Shown here piece after piece: positions 48,055-56,557 of a stretch of 62,371 bases of DNA; the first letter of the stretch is position 1; every line of letters begins with the position of its first letter. Location: positions 1 through 62,371 of the forward strand of contig JACSRS010000120.1 in assembly GCA_014879655.1 (NCBI GenBank). Direction: 5' to 3'. The notes under the pieces are model-generated. The model saw nothing but the letters and a program-made list of their open reading frames with translations, was not told where the DNA came from and ran no database searches. Position numbers and translations under genes: made by a program. The DNA is from Burkholderiaceae bacterium. GTDB taxonomy: Bacteria > Pseudomonadota > Gammaproteobacteria > Burkholderiales > Burkholderiaceae_C.

Positions 48055-49455
48055 ATGCGTTACCCGCTGCCCTACGCCTTTGCCCGGACGAGCCAGTTGC
48101 TGCTGGAGGATGACGGACACACGCTGACCCTGTGGCATCCGGACCCGCCAGACTGGGGCGCCTTGGGCGAGGTCATGCGCAAGTTTGCATCCGGCGAGGC
48201 GCCGTTCGAGCTCCAGCGGCTGGATGCCGCCTCGCTGATCCAGCGCATCAGCAGCGCCTATGCCCAGGGTGAATCCAGCGCCGCCGCGGTGGTCAGCGAA
48301 GTGGAAAGCGACGCCGACCTGGCCCGCATGATGCAGGAGCTCCCCGCCGTCGAAGACCTGCTGGAAAACAACGACGACGCGCCGATCATCCGCATGCTCA
48401 ACGCCCTGCTCACGCAGGCGGCCCGCGATGGCGCGAGTGACATCCACATCGAGCCCTATGAGCGCACCTCCAGCGTCCGGTTTCGGGTGGACGGCTCGTT
48501 GCGCGAGGTGGTGCAGCCCAACCGCGCGTTGCACGCCGCGCTGATCTCGCGGCTGAAAATCATGGCCGAGCTGGACATCGCCGAAAAACGGCTGCCCCAG
48601 GACGGTCGCATTTCGCTGCGCATCGGCACCCGGGCCGTCGACGTTCGGGTTTCCACCCTGCCCAGCGCCCACGGCGAACGCGCCGTGTTGCGCCTGCTGG
48701 ACAAGTCCGGCAGCAAGCTGACGCTGGAATCGGTCGGCATGCAAGGCGCAGTGTTGCAGGCCTTCGTCAACCTGGTCAGCCAGCCGCACGGCATCATCCT
48801 GGTGACCGGGCCGACCGGATCCGGCAAGACCACCACGTTGTACGCCGCACTGCAACGGCTCGACGCCTCGCGCAGCAACATCATGACGGTGGAAGACCCG
48901 ATCGAATACGAACTGCCAGGCGTCGGCCAGACACAGGTGAGCGCCCGCATCGACCTGACGTTTGCCAAGGCGCTGCGGGCCATCCTGCGCCAGGACCCGG
49001 ACGTCATCATGATCGGCGAGATCCGGGATTTCGAGACCGCGCAGATTGCCATCCAGGCCTCGCTCACCGGCCATCTGGTATTGGCGACGCTGCACACCAA
49101 CGACGCCTCCAGTGCGGTCACCCGCCTGACCGACATGGGCATCGAGCCTTTCCTGCTCAGCTCTTCGCTGCTGGGCGTACTGGCGCAGCGCCTGGTGCGC
49201 AAGCTGTGCATTCACTGCAAAGGCTCGGGCTGCGAACATTGCAGCCAGACCGGCTACAGCGGCCGTACCGGCGTATTCGAACTGCTGGTGACCGATGACG
49301 CAATCCGCGCGCAGATTCACAACCGCGCTTCCGAGGCCGAAATCCGTACAGCCGCCCGGGCCGCCGGCATGATCCTGATGCGCGAGGACGGCGAGCGACT
49401 GGTCACCACCGGCATCACCAGCCGCGAAGAGCTGATCCGGGTCACCCGCGACTGA
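48055..49455 (+). CDS. gspE: Type II secretion ATPase GspE
   Basis: 466-residue cytoplasmic hexameric ATPase that powers pseudopilus assembly. Walker A GPTGSGKTTTL (about 251-261), the Asp box MTVEDPIEYELPG, Walker B-like LRQDPDVIMIGEIRDFETAQ and the His box LATLHTNDA are intact. The zinc-binding Cys motif LCIHCKGSGCEHCSQTGYSG is present. The N-terminal region (MRYPLPYAFARTSQLLLEDD) is shorter than in long GspE forms. Starts 9 nt after gspD and ends 1 nt before gspF. Confidence 0.97.
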   Translation: MRYPLPYAFARTSQLLLEDDGHTLTLWHPDPPDWGALGEVMRKFASGEAPFELQRLDAASLIQRISSAYAQGESSAAAVVSEVESDADLARMMQELPAVEDLLENNDDAPIIRMLNALLTQAARDGASDIHIEPYERTSSVRFRVDGSLREVVQPNRALHAALISRLKIMAELDIAEKRLPQDGRISLRIGTRAVDVRVSTLPSAHGERAVLRLLDKSGSKLTLESVGMQGAVLQAFVNLVSQPHGIILVTGPTGSGKTTTLYAALQRLDASRSNIMTVEDPIEYELPGVGQTQVSARIDLTFAKALRAILRQDPDVIMIGEIRDFETAQIAIQASLTGHLVLATLHTNDASSAVTRLTDMGIEPFLLSSSLLGVLAQRLVRKLCIHCKGSGCEHCSQTGYSGRTGVFELLVTDDAIRAQIHNRASEAEIRTAARAAGMILMREDGERLVTTGITSREELIRVTRD

Positions 49456-49456
49456 C

Positions 49457-50686
49457 ATGCCGGCCTACACCTACGAGGCACTGGACGCCCAGGGCGTCAC
49501 CCGCAAGGGGGTGATCGAGGCCGACACCACCAAGTCTGCGCGCAGTCTGCTGCGTGGCCAGGCGCTGATCCCGCTCTCGGTCACCGCTGTTTCGGGCGGC
49601 ACCAGCGCAGATGGCACCGGAGCGACCCGGTCGTCGCTGTTCACGCCGCGTGTCTTCAATGCCAACGGTCTGGCCATCTGGACGCGGCAACTCGCCGGCC
49701 TGGTCACATCCGGCCTGCCGCTGGAGCGGGCGCTGACGGCGCTGACCGACGAGGCCGAACGGGACGACCAGCGCAACCTGCTGGCCTCGCTGCGCGCCGA
49801 GGTCAACGCCGGATCGGCGTTTGCACGCGCGCTGGCGCAGCACCCGCGCGAGTTTTCACCGATCTACACCGCCGTCATCGGCGCCGGCGAGCAAAGCGGC
49901 AACCTCGGACAGGTGCTGGACCGGCTGGCGGACGACCTGGAAGAAACCCAGGCGCTGAAAGCCAAGCTGATCGGTGCCGCGCTCTACCCGGCCATCGTGA
50001 CCCTGGTGGCCATCGTCATCGTCGTGTTTCTGGTCAGCTATGTCGTGCCACAGGTGGCGGCGGTGTTCACCGGCACCAAACGATCCCTGCCGTTTCTCAC
50101 GGTGGCCATGCTCTCGATCAGCGCCTTCATTCGCAGTTACGGCTGGATGCTGCTGCTGACACTGGTATCCGGCGTGGCGCTGTTGCGGCTGGCGCTGCGT
50201 CAGCAGGCCTTCCGGCAGCGGTTCGATGCCGCCTGGCTGAACCTGCCGCTGGTGGGACGGCTTTCGCGTGGCTACAACGCCGCGCGCTTTGCCAGCACAC
50301 TGGCCATGCTCGCTGGTGCCGGCGTGCCGATCCTGAAGGCGCTGCAGGCGGCGGCGGAGACGCTGTCGAATCAGGCCATGCGGGCCGATGCGCTCGATGC
50401 CCTCGTGCTGGTGCGCGAAGGCGCGCCGCTGGCGTCGGCACTGGCGCAGAAGAAACGCTTTCCGGGCCTGCTGGGCATGTTCTCCCGGCTGGGCGAACAG
50501 ACCGGGCAATTGCCGCTGATGCTGCAGCGCGCAGCCGCCCAGCTGTCGGCCGAGGTGCAGCGCCGCGCGATGGCTCTAGCCACCATCCTGGAGCCGCTGC
50601 TGATCGTCGCCATGGGCGGCGTTGTCATGTTGATCGTGCTGGCCGTGCTGCTGCCGATCATTCAGCTCAACCAGTGGGTGAAATAG
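49457..50686 (+). CDS. gspF: Type II secretion inner-membrane platform protein GspF
   Basis: 409-residue polytopic protein with two homologous cytoplasmic helical domains (TRQLAGLVTSGLPLERALTA; FASTLAMLAGAGVPILKALQ) and three membrane helices (LVAIVIVVFLVSYVVPQVAA, a second near residue 225 and MGGVVMLIVLAVLLPIIQLN). The opening PAYTYEALDAQGVTRKGVIE is the standard GspF start. Last gene of the gsp operon. Confidence 0.97.
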   Translation: MPAYTYEALDAQGVTRKGVIEADTTKSARSLLRGQALIPLSVTAVSGGTSADGTGATRSSLFTPRVFNANGLAIWTRQLAGLVTSGLPLERALTALTDEAERDDQRNLLASLRAEVNAGSAFARALAQHPREFSPIYTAVIGAGEQSGNLGQVLDRLADDLEETQALKAKLIGAALYPAIVTLVAIVIVVFLVSYVVPQVAAVFTGTKRSLPFLTVAMLSISAFIRSYGWMLLLTLVSGVALLRLALRQQAFRQRFDAAWLNLPLVGRLSRGYNAARFASTLAMLAGAGVPILKALQAAAETLSNQAMRADALDALVLVREGAPLASALAQKKRFPGLLGMFSRLGEQTGQLPLMLQRAAAQLSAEVQRRAMALATILEPLLIVAMGGVVMLIVLAVLLPIIQLNQWVK

Positions 50687-50873
50687 TGAGCCCCCACGCT
50701 CCCTCACTTCGTGTGGTCGCTGGCCTTGCAGGCCGCGGAGCCGCCGGAGTCGGCTCCTCTTTGGGCTGTCCGGCCCTGCGCAGGCAGGCCCGGAGCCGCA
50801 GCCCTCAGCCCCGGGGGGGCTCGCCTTGCTTGGGATGGCCCGGCGCGGCGGCGGTTGCCTGGCGGAGCCGGCC
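50687..50873. other. GC-rich non-coding spacer with a hairpin
   Basis: Between gspF and the 5'-nucleotidase gene. It contains a near-perfect 11-bp stem, TCCGGCCCTGC (50769-50779) and GCAGGCCCGGA (50784-50794) with a 4-nt loop and one mismatch, and the G-run CCCCGGGGGGG. Possibly the gspF terminator without a T-run, or a GC-rich dispersed element of the kind common in Comamonadaceae. The alternative ATG at 50826 for the next gene falls in this low-complexity stretch. Confidence 0.4.
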
Positions 50874-51770
50874 ATGGGGGTGACGCTGGAGGGTCAGCTG
50901 GTGGTCGCGATATCGTCGCGGGCGCTGTTCGATTTCGAGGAAGAAAACCGCCTGTTCGAGCGCGGCGACGACCGTGCCTACCAGCAGTTGCAGCTGGACC
51001 GGCTGGACGTGCCGGCTCCGCCCGGCGTGGCGTTTTCGCTGGTGCGCAAGCTGCTGGCTTTCAACGATGCGGCGGCGCGGCGGGTCGAGGTGGTGATCCT
51101 CTCGCGCAACGACCCGGTGTCGGGCATGCGGGTTTTCCGATCGGCGCAGCACTACGGCCTTCCCATCGAGCGCGGCAGCTTCACCCGCGGCCAGCCGCCC
51201 TGGCGCTACCTGCGCCCGCTCAATGCCAACCTGTTCCTGTCGGCCCACCTGAGCGACGTGCGCGCGGCGCTGGACGCCGGCGTGCCGGCCGCGCAGGTGT
51301 ACCCGCACTCGGCCAAGGCGTCGGAAGACCATCCGAACGAGGTGCGCATCGCTTTCGACGGCGACGCCGTGCTGTTCGGCGACGAGTCCGAGCGCATCTT
51401 TCAGGCGCAGGGGCTGACGGCATTCCAGCAGCACGAGGCCACCAACGCCAGCCAGCCGCTGGCCGGGGGGCCGTTCAAACCGCTGCTGCAGGCGCTGCAC
51501 CGCCTGCAGCAGGCCGGCACACCGGCGATGCGCCTGCGCACCGCGCTGGTCACCGCCCGCAGCGCACCGGCGCACGAGCGCGCGATCCGCACGCTGATGA
51601 ACTGGAACATCGAGGTCGATGAAGCGATGTTTCTCGGCGGCCTGCCCAAGGGCGGTTTCCTGCGCGAGTTCGAACCCGACTTCTTCTTCGATGACCAGAC
51701 CGGCCACATCGAATCGGCTGCCCTGCATGTGCCCGCCGGCCACGTCGCCAGCGGCGTGCGCAACAGCTGA
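50874..51770 (+). CDS. 5'-nucleotidase (cytosolic NT5C1-like)
   Basis: 298-residue protein of the bacterial 5'-nucleotidase family (HAD-like), expected to dephosphorylate nucleoside monophosphates. Patterns: LVVAISSRALFDFEEENRLF, VEVVILSRNDPVSGMRVFRS, GLPIERGSFTRGQPPWRYLR, RIAFDGDAVLFGDESERIFQ (the Asp-x-Asp metal motif), RTLMNWNIEVDEAMFLGGLP, then KGGFLREFEPDFFFDDQTGH. Start at ATG 50874 (MGVTLEGQL) rather than 50826, because the extra residues come from the GC-rich spacer. Same strand as the gsp operon but 187 nt away. Confidence 0.88.
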   Translation: MGVTLEGQLVVAISSRALFDFEEENRLFERGDDRAYQQLQLDRLDVPAPPGVAFSLVRKLLAFNDAAARRVEVVILSRNDPVSGMRVFRSAQHYGLPIERGSFTRGQPPWRYLRPLNANLFLSAHLSDVRAALDAGVPAAQVYPHSAKASEDHPNEVRIAFDGDAVLFGDESERIFQAQGLTAFQQHEATNASQPLAGGPFKPLLQALHRLQQAGTPAMRLRTALVTARSAPAHERAIRTLMNWNIEVDEAMFLGGLPKGGFLREFEPDFFFDDQTGHIESAALHVPAGHVASGVRNS

Positions 51771-51872
51771 GGTTTTCCACGCCTGTCCTTGCCCTCGGGT
51801 GCCCTGCGGCGCGAGCAGCGGCGCCTGCGGCCGAGGCGGTTAGGATGCGGCCTCCTGTCACGGAGGTCTCGA

Positions 51873-53726
51873 ATGGGTCTGCTCGCCAAGTTCGTATCGT
51901 TCAAAGCCTTTGCGGCCCGGGTTGCCGCACTGTCACTGCCCTATTTCCGCTCCTCGGACGAGAAATGGAAAGCGCGTGCCCTGCTGACCGCCATCGTCGT
52001 GCTGAACCTCGCCGTCGTCTTCATGCTGGTGCAGATCAACGACTGGAACCGGTTGTTCTACGACGCCCTGCAGGAGAAAAACCAGCCGGTTTTCTGGGAG
52101 CAGCTGGGTCGGTTCGCCTACCTGGCCTTCGCCTACATCATCATCGCGGTCTACAAGTTCTACCTGACGCAGCTGCTGGAGATGCGCTGGCGCGCGTGGA
52201 TGACGGCGCACTACACCAAGCGCTGGCTGGCCAACCACGCGTTCTACCGCATGGAACTGGCGCGCTTTACACAACCCAGCGCTGAAGGAGCCAACGGGGA
52301 TTCGCCCGACAACCCGGACCAGCGCATCCAGGAAGACGTGAACCTGTTCACCGCGCACTCGGTCGGTCTGACCATGGGTCTGCTCAACGCGGTGGTCACG
52401 CTGGCCAGCTTTGTCGGCATCCTTTGGGCGCTGAGCGGTGATTTCGGCTTCCGGTTCAACGGCACGGACTGGAACATCCCCGGCTTCATGGTCTGGATGG
52501 CCATCCTCTACTGCGCGGTGGGCAGCGTGCTCACCCACTACATCGGCCGGCCGCTGATCGGCCTGAATTTCCGCCAGCAACGCTACGAGGCGGACTTTCG
52601 CCACCACATGGTGCGGGTGCGGGAATACAGCGAGTCGATCGCGCTCGACCGCGGCGAGAAGGTCGAACGCGCCCAGCTCGACGGCCGCTTCAGCCAGGTG
52701 CTGGCCAACTACCTGCGCCTGCTGAAGGCCCAGAAGAACCTGACCTGGTTCACCGTGGGTTTCGGCCAGGCGGCGGTGGTCTTCCCGTTCATCATTGCCG
52801 CGCCGCGCTTTTTCAGCGGCGCGATCCAGCTCGGCCAGCTGATGCAGGTCGTCTCGGCTTTCGGGCGGGTGCAGGACTCGCTGTCGTGGTTCGTCGACAA
52901 CTACGACGCGCTGGCCCGCTGGCGCGCCACCACCGATCGCCTGACCAGCTTCGAGGCAGCGATGGCCCGGCAGGACTCGATCGGCGGCGGTGCGGCGTGG
53001 ACCCATGACGCCCAGACCTCGCATGGGCCGCAGGCCGAAGACCTGAGCATCGCCCTGCCCGGCGGCAAGGTCTTGCTGGCGGGAACCTCGCTGGCCGTGG
53101 CACCGGGCGACCGTGTGCTGCTCAGTGGCCCCTCGGGCAGCGGCAAGTCGACCCTGTTTCGCACGCTGGCCGGTATCTGGCCGTTTGCCAGCGGCCGGGT
53201 GCAGCTACCGCCGGGCAGCATGTTCATTCCCCAGCGGCCCTACTTCCCCAACGGCCCGCTGCGCGCGGCGCTGGCTTACCCGGAAGCACCGGAGCACTAC
53301 ACCGATCAGGCGCTGCAGCAGGCGCTGACAGACGCCCTGCTGCCCGACCTGCTCGGCCGGCTGGACGACTCGGACGCCTGGAGCCAGAAGCTCAGCGGCG
53401 GCGAGCAGCAGCGCCTGGCGATTGCGCGGGTGCTGCTGAAGGCGCCGCAGTGGGTGTTTGCCGACGAAGCCACCAGCGCGCTGGATGCAGCTGCTGAAAA
53501 GTCGGTTTACGAACGGCTCACCGCGCTGGTGTCCCGCACCGGCGGCGGTCTGGTTTCGATTGCACACCGGGCGTCGGTCGCGGCGTTTCATCCGCTCAGC
53601 TGGACCCTGACGCCTGCACCCGCGGGCGCGGCTGCACGCTATCGCGTCCAGGTCGGTGCCACCGCCGCTGCCCCGGCAACGCCCGCCAATCCTGCAACGG
53701 AGGCCACCGACGCCCGATCGCCCTGA
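51873..53726 (+). CDS. ABC transporter with fused membrane and ATPase domains (SbmA/ABCD-like)
   Basis: 617-residue half-transporter of the YddA/ABCD family. The membrane domain (about 1-330) has an N-terminal helix LTAIVVLNLAVVFMLVQIND, the typical DWNRLFYDALQEKNQPVFWE and WRAWMTAHYTKRWLANHAFY, and the QEDVNLFTAHSVGLTMGLLN loop. The ATPase domain has Walker A GPSGSGKST (about 420), signature LSGGEQQRLAIARVL, Walker B WVFADEATSALD and a shortened H-loop region (GLVSIAHRASVAAFHPLSWT). It works as a homodimer. The substrate is unknown; relatives move vitamins, fatty acids or peptides. The start has GGAGG about 10 nt upstream. Confidence 0.9.
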   Translation: MGLLAKFVSFKAFAARVAALSLPYFRSSDEKWKARALLTAIVVLNLAVVFMLVQINDWNRLFYDALQEKNQPVFWEQLGRFAYLAFAYIIIAVYKFYLTQLLEMRWRAWMTAHYTKRWLANHAFYRMELARFTQPSAEGANGDSPDNPDQRIQEDVNLFTAHSVGLTMGLLNAVVTLASFVGILWALSGDFGFRFNGTDWNIPGFMVWMAILYCAVGSVLTHYIGRPLIGLNFRQQRYEADFRHHMVRVREYSESIALDRGEKVERAQLDGRFSQVLANYLRLLKAQKNLTWFTVGFGQAAVVFPFIIAAPRFFSGAIQLGQLMQVVSAFGRVQDSLSWFVDNYDALARWRATTDRLTSFEAAMARQDSIGGGAAWTHDAQTSHGPQAEDLSIALPGGKVLLAGTSLAVAPGDRVLLSGPSGSGKSTLFRTLAGIWPFASGRVQLPPGSMFIPQRPYFPNGPLRAALAYPEAPEHYTDQALQQALTDALLPDLLGRLDDSDAWSQKLSGGEQQRLAIARVLLKAPQWVFADEATSALDAAAEKSVYERLTALVSRTGGGLVSIAHRASVAAFHPLSWTLTPAPAGAAARYRVQVGATAAAPATPANPATEATDARSP

Positions 53727-53770
53727 AACGCCCTCGGGGCAAGGGGGGGTCACCCCTCTTTTGGGTCAGA

Positions 53771-53840
53771 TTTTGAGACTTTTTGGCACCAACCCAGCGT
53801 CAAATCGTCAGTTGTAGCTACTGTTTCAGTAGTATTTGAC
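53771..53840 (+). repeat. Dispersed AT-rich repeat, copy E
   Basis: ACTTTTTGGCACCAACCCAG leads into CAGCGTCAAATCGTCAG and GTAGCTACTGTTTCAGTAG. It lies between the ABC transporter gene and queC, which converge on it. Confidence 0.65.
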
Positions 53841-53857
53841 GCCGCCGCTCGCGCGCA

Positions 53858-54580
53858 TTACCCGGGGCGCTGCCAGCGTTCAAAGCCCCCGGCGCGCAGT
53901 TCGCAGGCCGGGCAGGCACCGCAACCCCAGCCCCAGTCGTGGCGGTGCACCCGGTCACCGAGGTAGCAGGTGTGGGTATGCTCGACGATCAGCTCGACGA
54001 GCTTGTCGCCGCCGTGCGGCGTTCCCGAGTGTTCGCCCAGATCGTGGGCCAGCTGCCAGGTGGCGGCCTTGTCGATCCACATCAGCGGCGTATCGATCAG
54101 AAAACGCCTGTCCATGCCGAGCGACAGCGCCAGCTGCATGGCCTTCATGGTGTCGTCGCGGCAGTCGGGGTAGCCGGAAAAATCGGTCTCGCAGACGCCG
54201 GTGACGATGACCTGCAGGTCCCGGCGATAAGCCAGCGCCGCTGCCAGCGTCAGGAACAGCAGGTTGCGGCCCGGCACAAAGGTGTTGGGCAGGCCCGAGT
54301 TTTCCATCTTGAAAGCCGTCTCGCGCGTCAGCGAGGTCTCGCTGACCTGTCCCAGCACGGCCAGGTCGAGCAGGTGATCCTCTCCCAGCCGGGTCGCCCA
54401 CGCCGGAAACTGTTCACGCAGCTGCTGCAGCACCCGCAGGCGCGCCTCCAGTTCCACCGCATGGCGTTGCCGGTAATCAAAAGCAACGGTTTCGACGCGC
54501 TGGTATCGCGACAAGGCCTGCGCCAGGCAGGTGGTGGAGTCCTGGCCACCGGAAAACAGGACAAGAGCCGTGGTGTGCAT
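53858..54580 (-). CDS. queC: 7-cyano-7-deazaguanine synthase
   Basis: 240-residue ATP-pyrophosphatase-type enzyme that converts 7-carboxy-7-deazaguanine to preQ0 in queuosine synthesis. The PP-loop is FSGGQDSTT (Ser10-Ser15). The zinc site is Cys205, Cys220, Cys223 and Cys226 ([19 protein letters not shown]). [20 protein letters not shown] is the family substrate region. No other que gene is in the window. It lies 59 nt after the nitroreductase gene on the same strand. Confidence 0.95.
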   Translation of the reverse strand: MHTTALVLFSGGQDSTTCLAQALSRYQRVETVAFDYRQRHAVELEARLRVLQQLREQFPAWATRLGEDHLLDLAVLGQVSETSLTRETAFKMENSGLPNTFVPGRNLLFLTLAAALAYRRDLQVIVTGVCETDFSGYPDCRDDTMKAMQLALSLGMDRRFLIDTPLMWIDKAATWQLAHDLGEHSGTPHGGDKLVELIVEHTHTCYLGDRVHRHDWGWGCGACPACELRAGGFERWQRPG

Positions 54581-54639
54581 GGCGCGATGTTAGGGGAAAG
54601 GGGCACGCAGACCGGGCGGGTCTGCCCGCAATCGCCGCT

Positions 54640-55266
54640 TCAGACGTCCGGCAGGACGCTCAGATATTGCTCAAGCCCGGGGCGCTGGCGCGTCGGCCGC
54701 CGCTTGACCGCAGTCCCTACGCTGACGAAGCAAAGCGCTTCTTCGCCGGGTGCCAGCGCAAACAGCTTTCGCAGTGCGGTCGATTTCAGCGCCTTGCCGC
54801 TGGTGAGTGCCGCACCAAAGCCCAGTGCATGGGCGGTCAGCAGCATGTTCTGGATCGCGCAGCCAGCAGAAATCAGCCGTTCGCCGGTGTCGATTTCGAG
54901 GTTGTCATCGTGCAACCGTCCGATCACCAGTACCAGCAACGGTGCGCGATAGGCCTTTTCGCGCGCCTGCTGCGCCTGCTCGGCCGTGGCCTGCGGGTCG
55001 CGCTCGAGCAACGCGGTCGCGAACACGTCGGCCAGCCGCCAACGAGCACCCTCCGGCACCAGAACGAACCGCCACGGCGTCAACTGCCCGTGGTCAGGGG
55101 CCGCAGCCGCCGCGCCCAGAATCTGCGCCAGCTGGGCCGCATCGGGCCCCGGCGCCGCCAAGCGCCTGGGCAGCACCGTCTGGCGCGAATGAATCAGCGT
55201 GGCCGTCAGTTCCGCAATATCGGGCAACGCGGCGCGGCCTGCCGCCTGGTCAACCGGATTTGCCAT
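54640..55266 (-). CDS. Nitroreductase family protein (YdjA-like)
   Basis: 208-residue FMN-dependent oxidoreductase. LIHSRQTVLPRRL (FMN phosphate contacts), AAPDHGQLTPWRFVLVPEGA, ISAGCAIQNMLLTAHALGFG and the short C-terminal FVSVGTAVKRRPTR place it in the single-domain YdjA-like subgroup. Its ATG lies 17 nt inside the end of nnrS, so the two are translationally coupled. The physiological substrate is unknown. Confidence 0.87.
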   Translation of the reverse strand: MANPVDQAAGRAALPDIAELTATLIHSRQTVLPRRLAAPGPDAAQLAQILGAAAAAPDHGQLTPWRFVLVPEGARWRLADVFATALLERDPQATAEQAQQAREKAYRAPLLVLVIGRLHDDNLEIDTGERLISAGCAIQNMLLTAHALGFGAALTSGKALKSTALRKLFALAPGEEALCFVSVGTAVKRRPTRQRPGLEQYLSVLPDV

Positions 55267-56548
55267 CGATCCTCAGCCTTCCGTACCAGCCCATGTGGCG
55301 CCACCCCCACAGCGGCATCACCAGCGCCCACAGCACCGCCGCCCCGGCAATCAGCCCGCCCGGCGCGGCCTGCACGGCGCCGGCGATGCGCAGCACCGTG
55401 GCCAGTTGCAGCAGCCAGAACAATGCCCAGACGAAGTTGTCGGCCACCAGAGCCCGCCCGCTGTGGCCGCAGGAAACCCGCGTCACCATGGCCAGCATCA
55501 GCGAACCGAGATAACCCATCGTCAATGCGTGCAGCGCGCCCAAGCTCAGCACCGGCTGGCCGACGATCAGGCTCAGCCATTGCGTCGCGCCGCCGAGCAG
55601 CAGCGCCAGCCCCAGCCAGACAAAACCGATGTGCAGCATCGCCAGCAGGCGGATCTTCAGGCTCTGCACCAGCCCCCAGGCCACCGCCAGCCAGATCACG
55701 ACACCGCCGGCGGCCAATTCCACCAGGCCGCGCACAGCGGCCCACGCGGTGCCCCAGGAGCCGCCGGGCGGCCCCCGCCACTCGACCCAGACCGCCAGCA
55801 CCTGAAAGATTGCCGCGGCGAGCAAAGCCCACAACACCCAGAACGGGCGCCAGGTCGACACCATCGGCACCGCGCTGGAGGTGAAAAACGGAATCATCCG
55901 GTGCGCCACCGTGACATAGGTCACGACAACAAAGCCCCACAGCCCCGTCAGCACAAAGGCCCGCGCCGCATCGGGCGCGTCCAGCAGAAGCGCCAGCGCG
56001 CTGCCGCCCAGGCTGATGCAGCCCACCCGACCGGCCCAGAGAATGACGCGGACGTGCAAGCGGTCTTCAGCGGTGCTGGCCGCAACCAGGCGACCGAACT
56101 TCACCACCATCTGCCCCAGGCCGGCGAGCGCCAGCAGCAGCCCGGCGACTGACAGCCAGACATGAATGTGCCCGCCGGCGAGCCAGATCAGCCAGCCGGT
56201 GGCCTGCAACACGAGCGGCTGCACCAGCGCCTGGGCGTCAAGCGGCTGCACGCCCAGCCACCTGGGCCCGGCGGTGAACAGGAACCCGGCAAAAAAGAGC
56301 GGAATGAACCCGAACACCATCACGCTGGCGTGCAGCAGCGTCGGCGAAACGGCCCAGGCCAGACCCAGCGGCCAGACGGCACGGTCCACCTGCACCAGCA
56401 CCCACCAAATACCCGCCGTGACCAGCACCCCCATGGCCAGGAAAAACCCCAGTCGGTGCGGCGCCAGCAACAGATGCTGCCAGCGCCAGGTCGCATCCGG
56501 CGCTGCGGCGCCCTGCGACGATCTGATCGGCAGTTGCAAGCCTGTCAC
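55250..56548 (-). CDS. nnrS: NnrS family haem-copper membrane protein
   Basis: 432-residue polytopic protein with about 12 membrane helices. NnrS proteins counter nitric oxide stress and are controlled by NO-responsive regulators in denitrifiers. Family segments: LLLAPHRLGFFLAMGVLVTA, WAVSPTLLHASVMVFGFIPL, FFAGFLFTAGPRWLGV, TYVTVAHRMIPFFTSSAVPM and LHALTMGYLGSLMLAMVTRV, containing the conserved His residues. It follows nrdJ by 9 nt. Its neighbourhood (nitrate reductase, nrdJ) agrees with a role under anoxic nitrogen-oxide respiration. Confidence 0.93.
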   Translation of the reverse strand: MTGLQLPIRSSQGAAAPDATWRWQHLLLAPHRLGFFLAMGVLVTAGIWWVLVQVDRAVWPLGLAWAVSPTLLHASVMVFGFIPLFFAGFLFTAGPRWLGVQPLDAQALVQPLVLQATGWLIWLAGGHIHVWLSVAGLLLALAGLGQMVVKFGRLVAASTAEDRLHVRVILWAGRVGCISLGGSALALLLDAPDAARAFVLTGLWGFVVVTYVTVAHRMIPFFTSSAVPMVSTWRPFWVLWALLAAAIFQVLAVWVEWRGPPGGSWGTAWAAVRGLVELAAGGVVIWLAVAWGLVQSLKIRLLAMLHIGFVWLGLALLLGGATQWLSLIVGQPVLSLGALHALTMGYLGSLMLAMVTRVSCGHSGRALVADNFVWALFWLLQLATVLRIAGAVQAAPGGLIAGAAVLWALVMPLWGWRHMGWYGRLRIDGKSG

Positions 56549-56557
56549 CCGAGCGCG

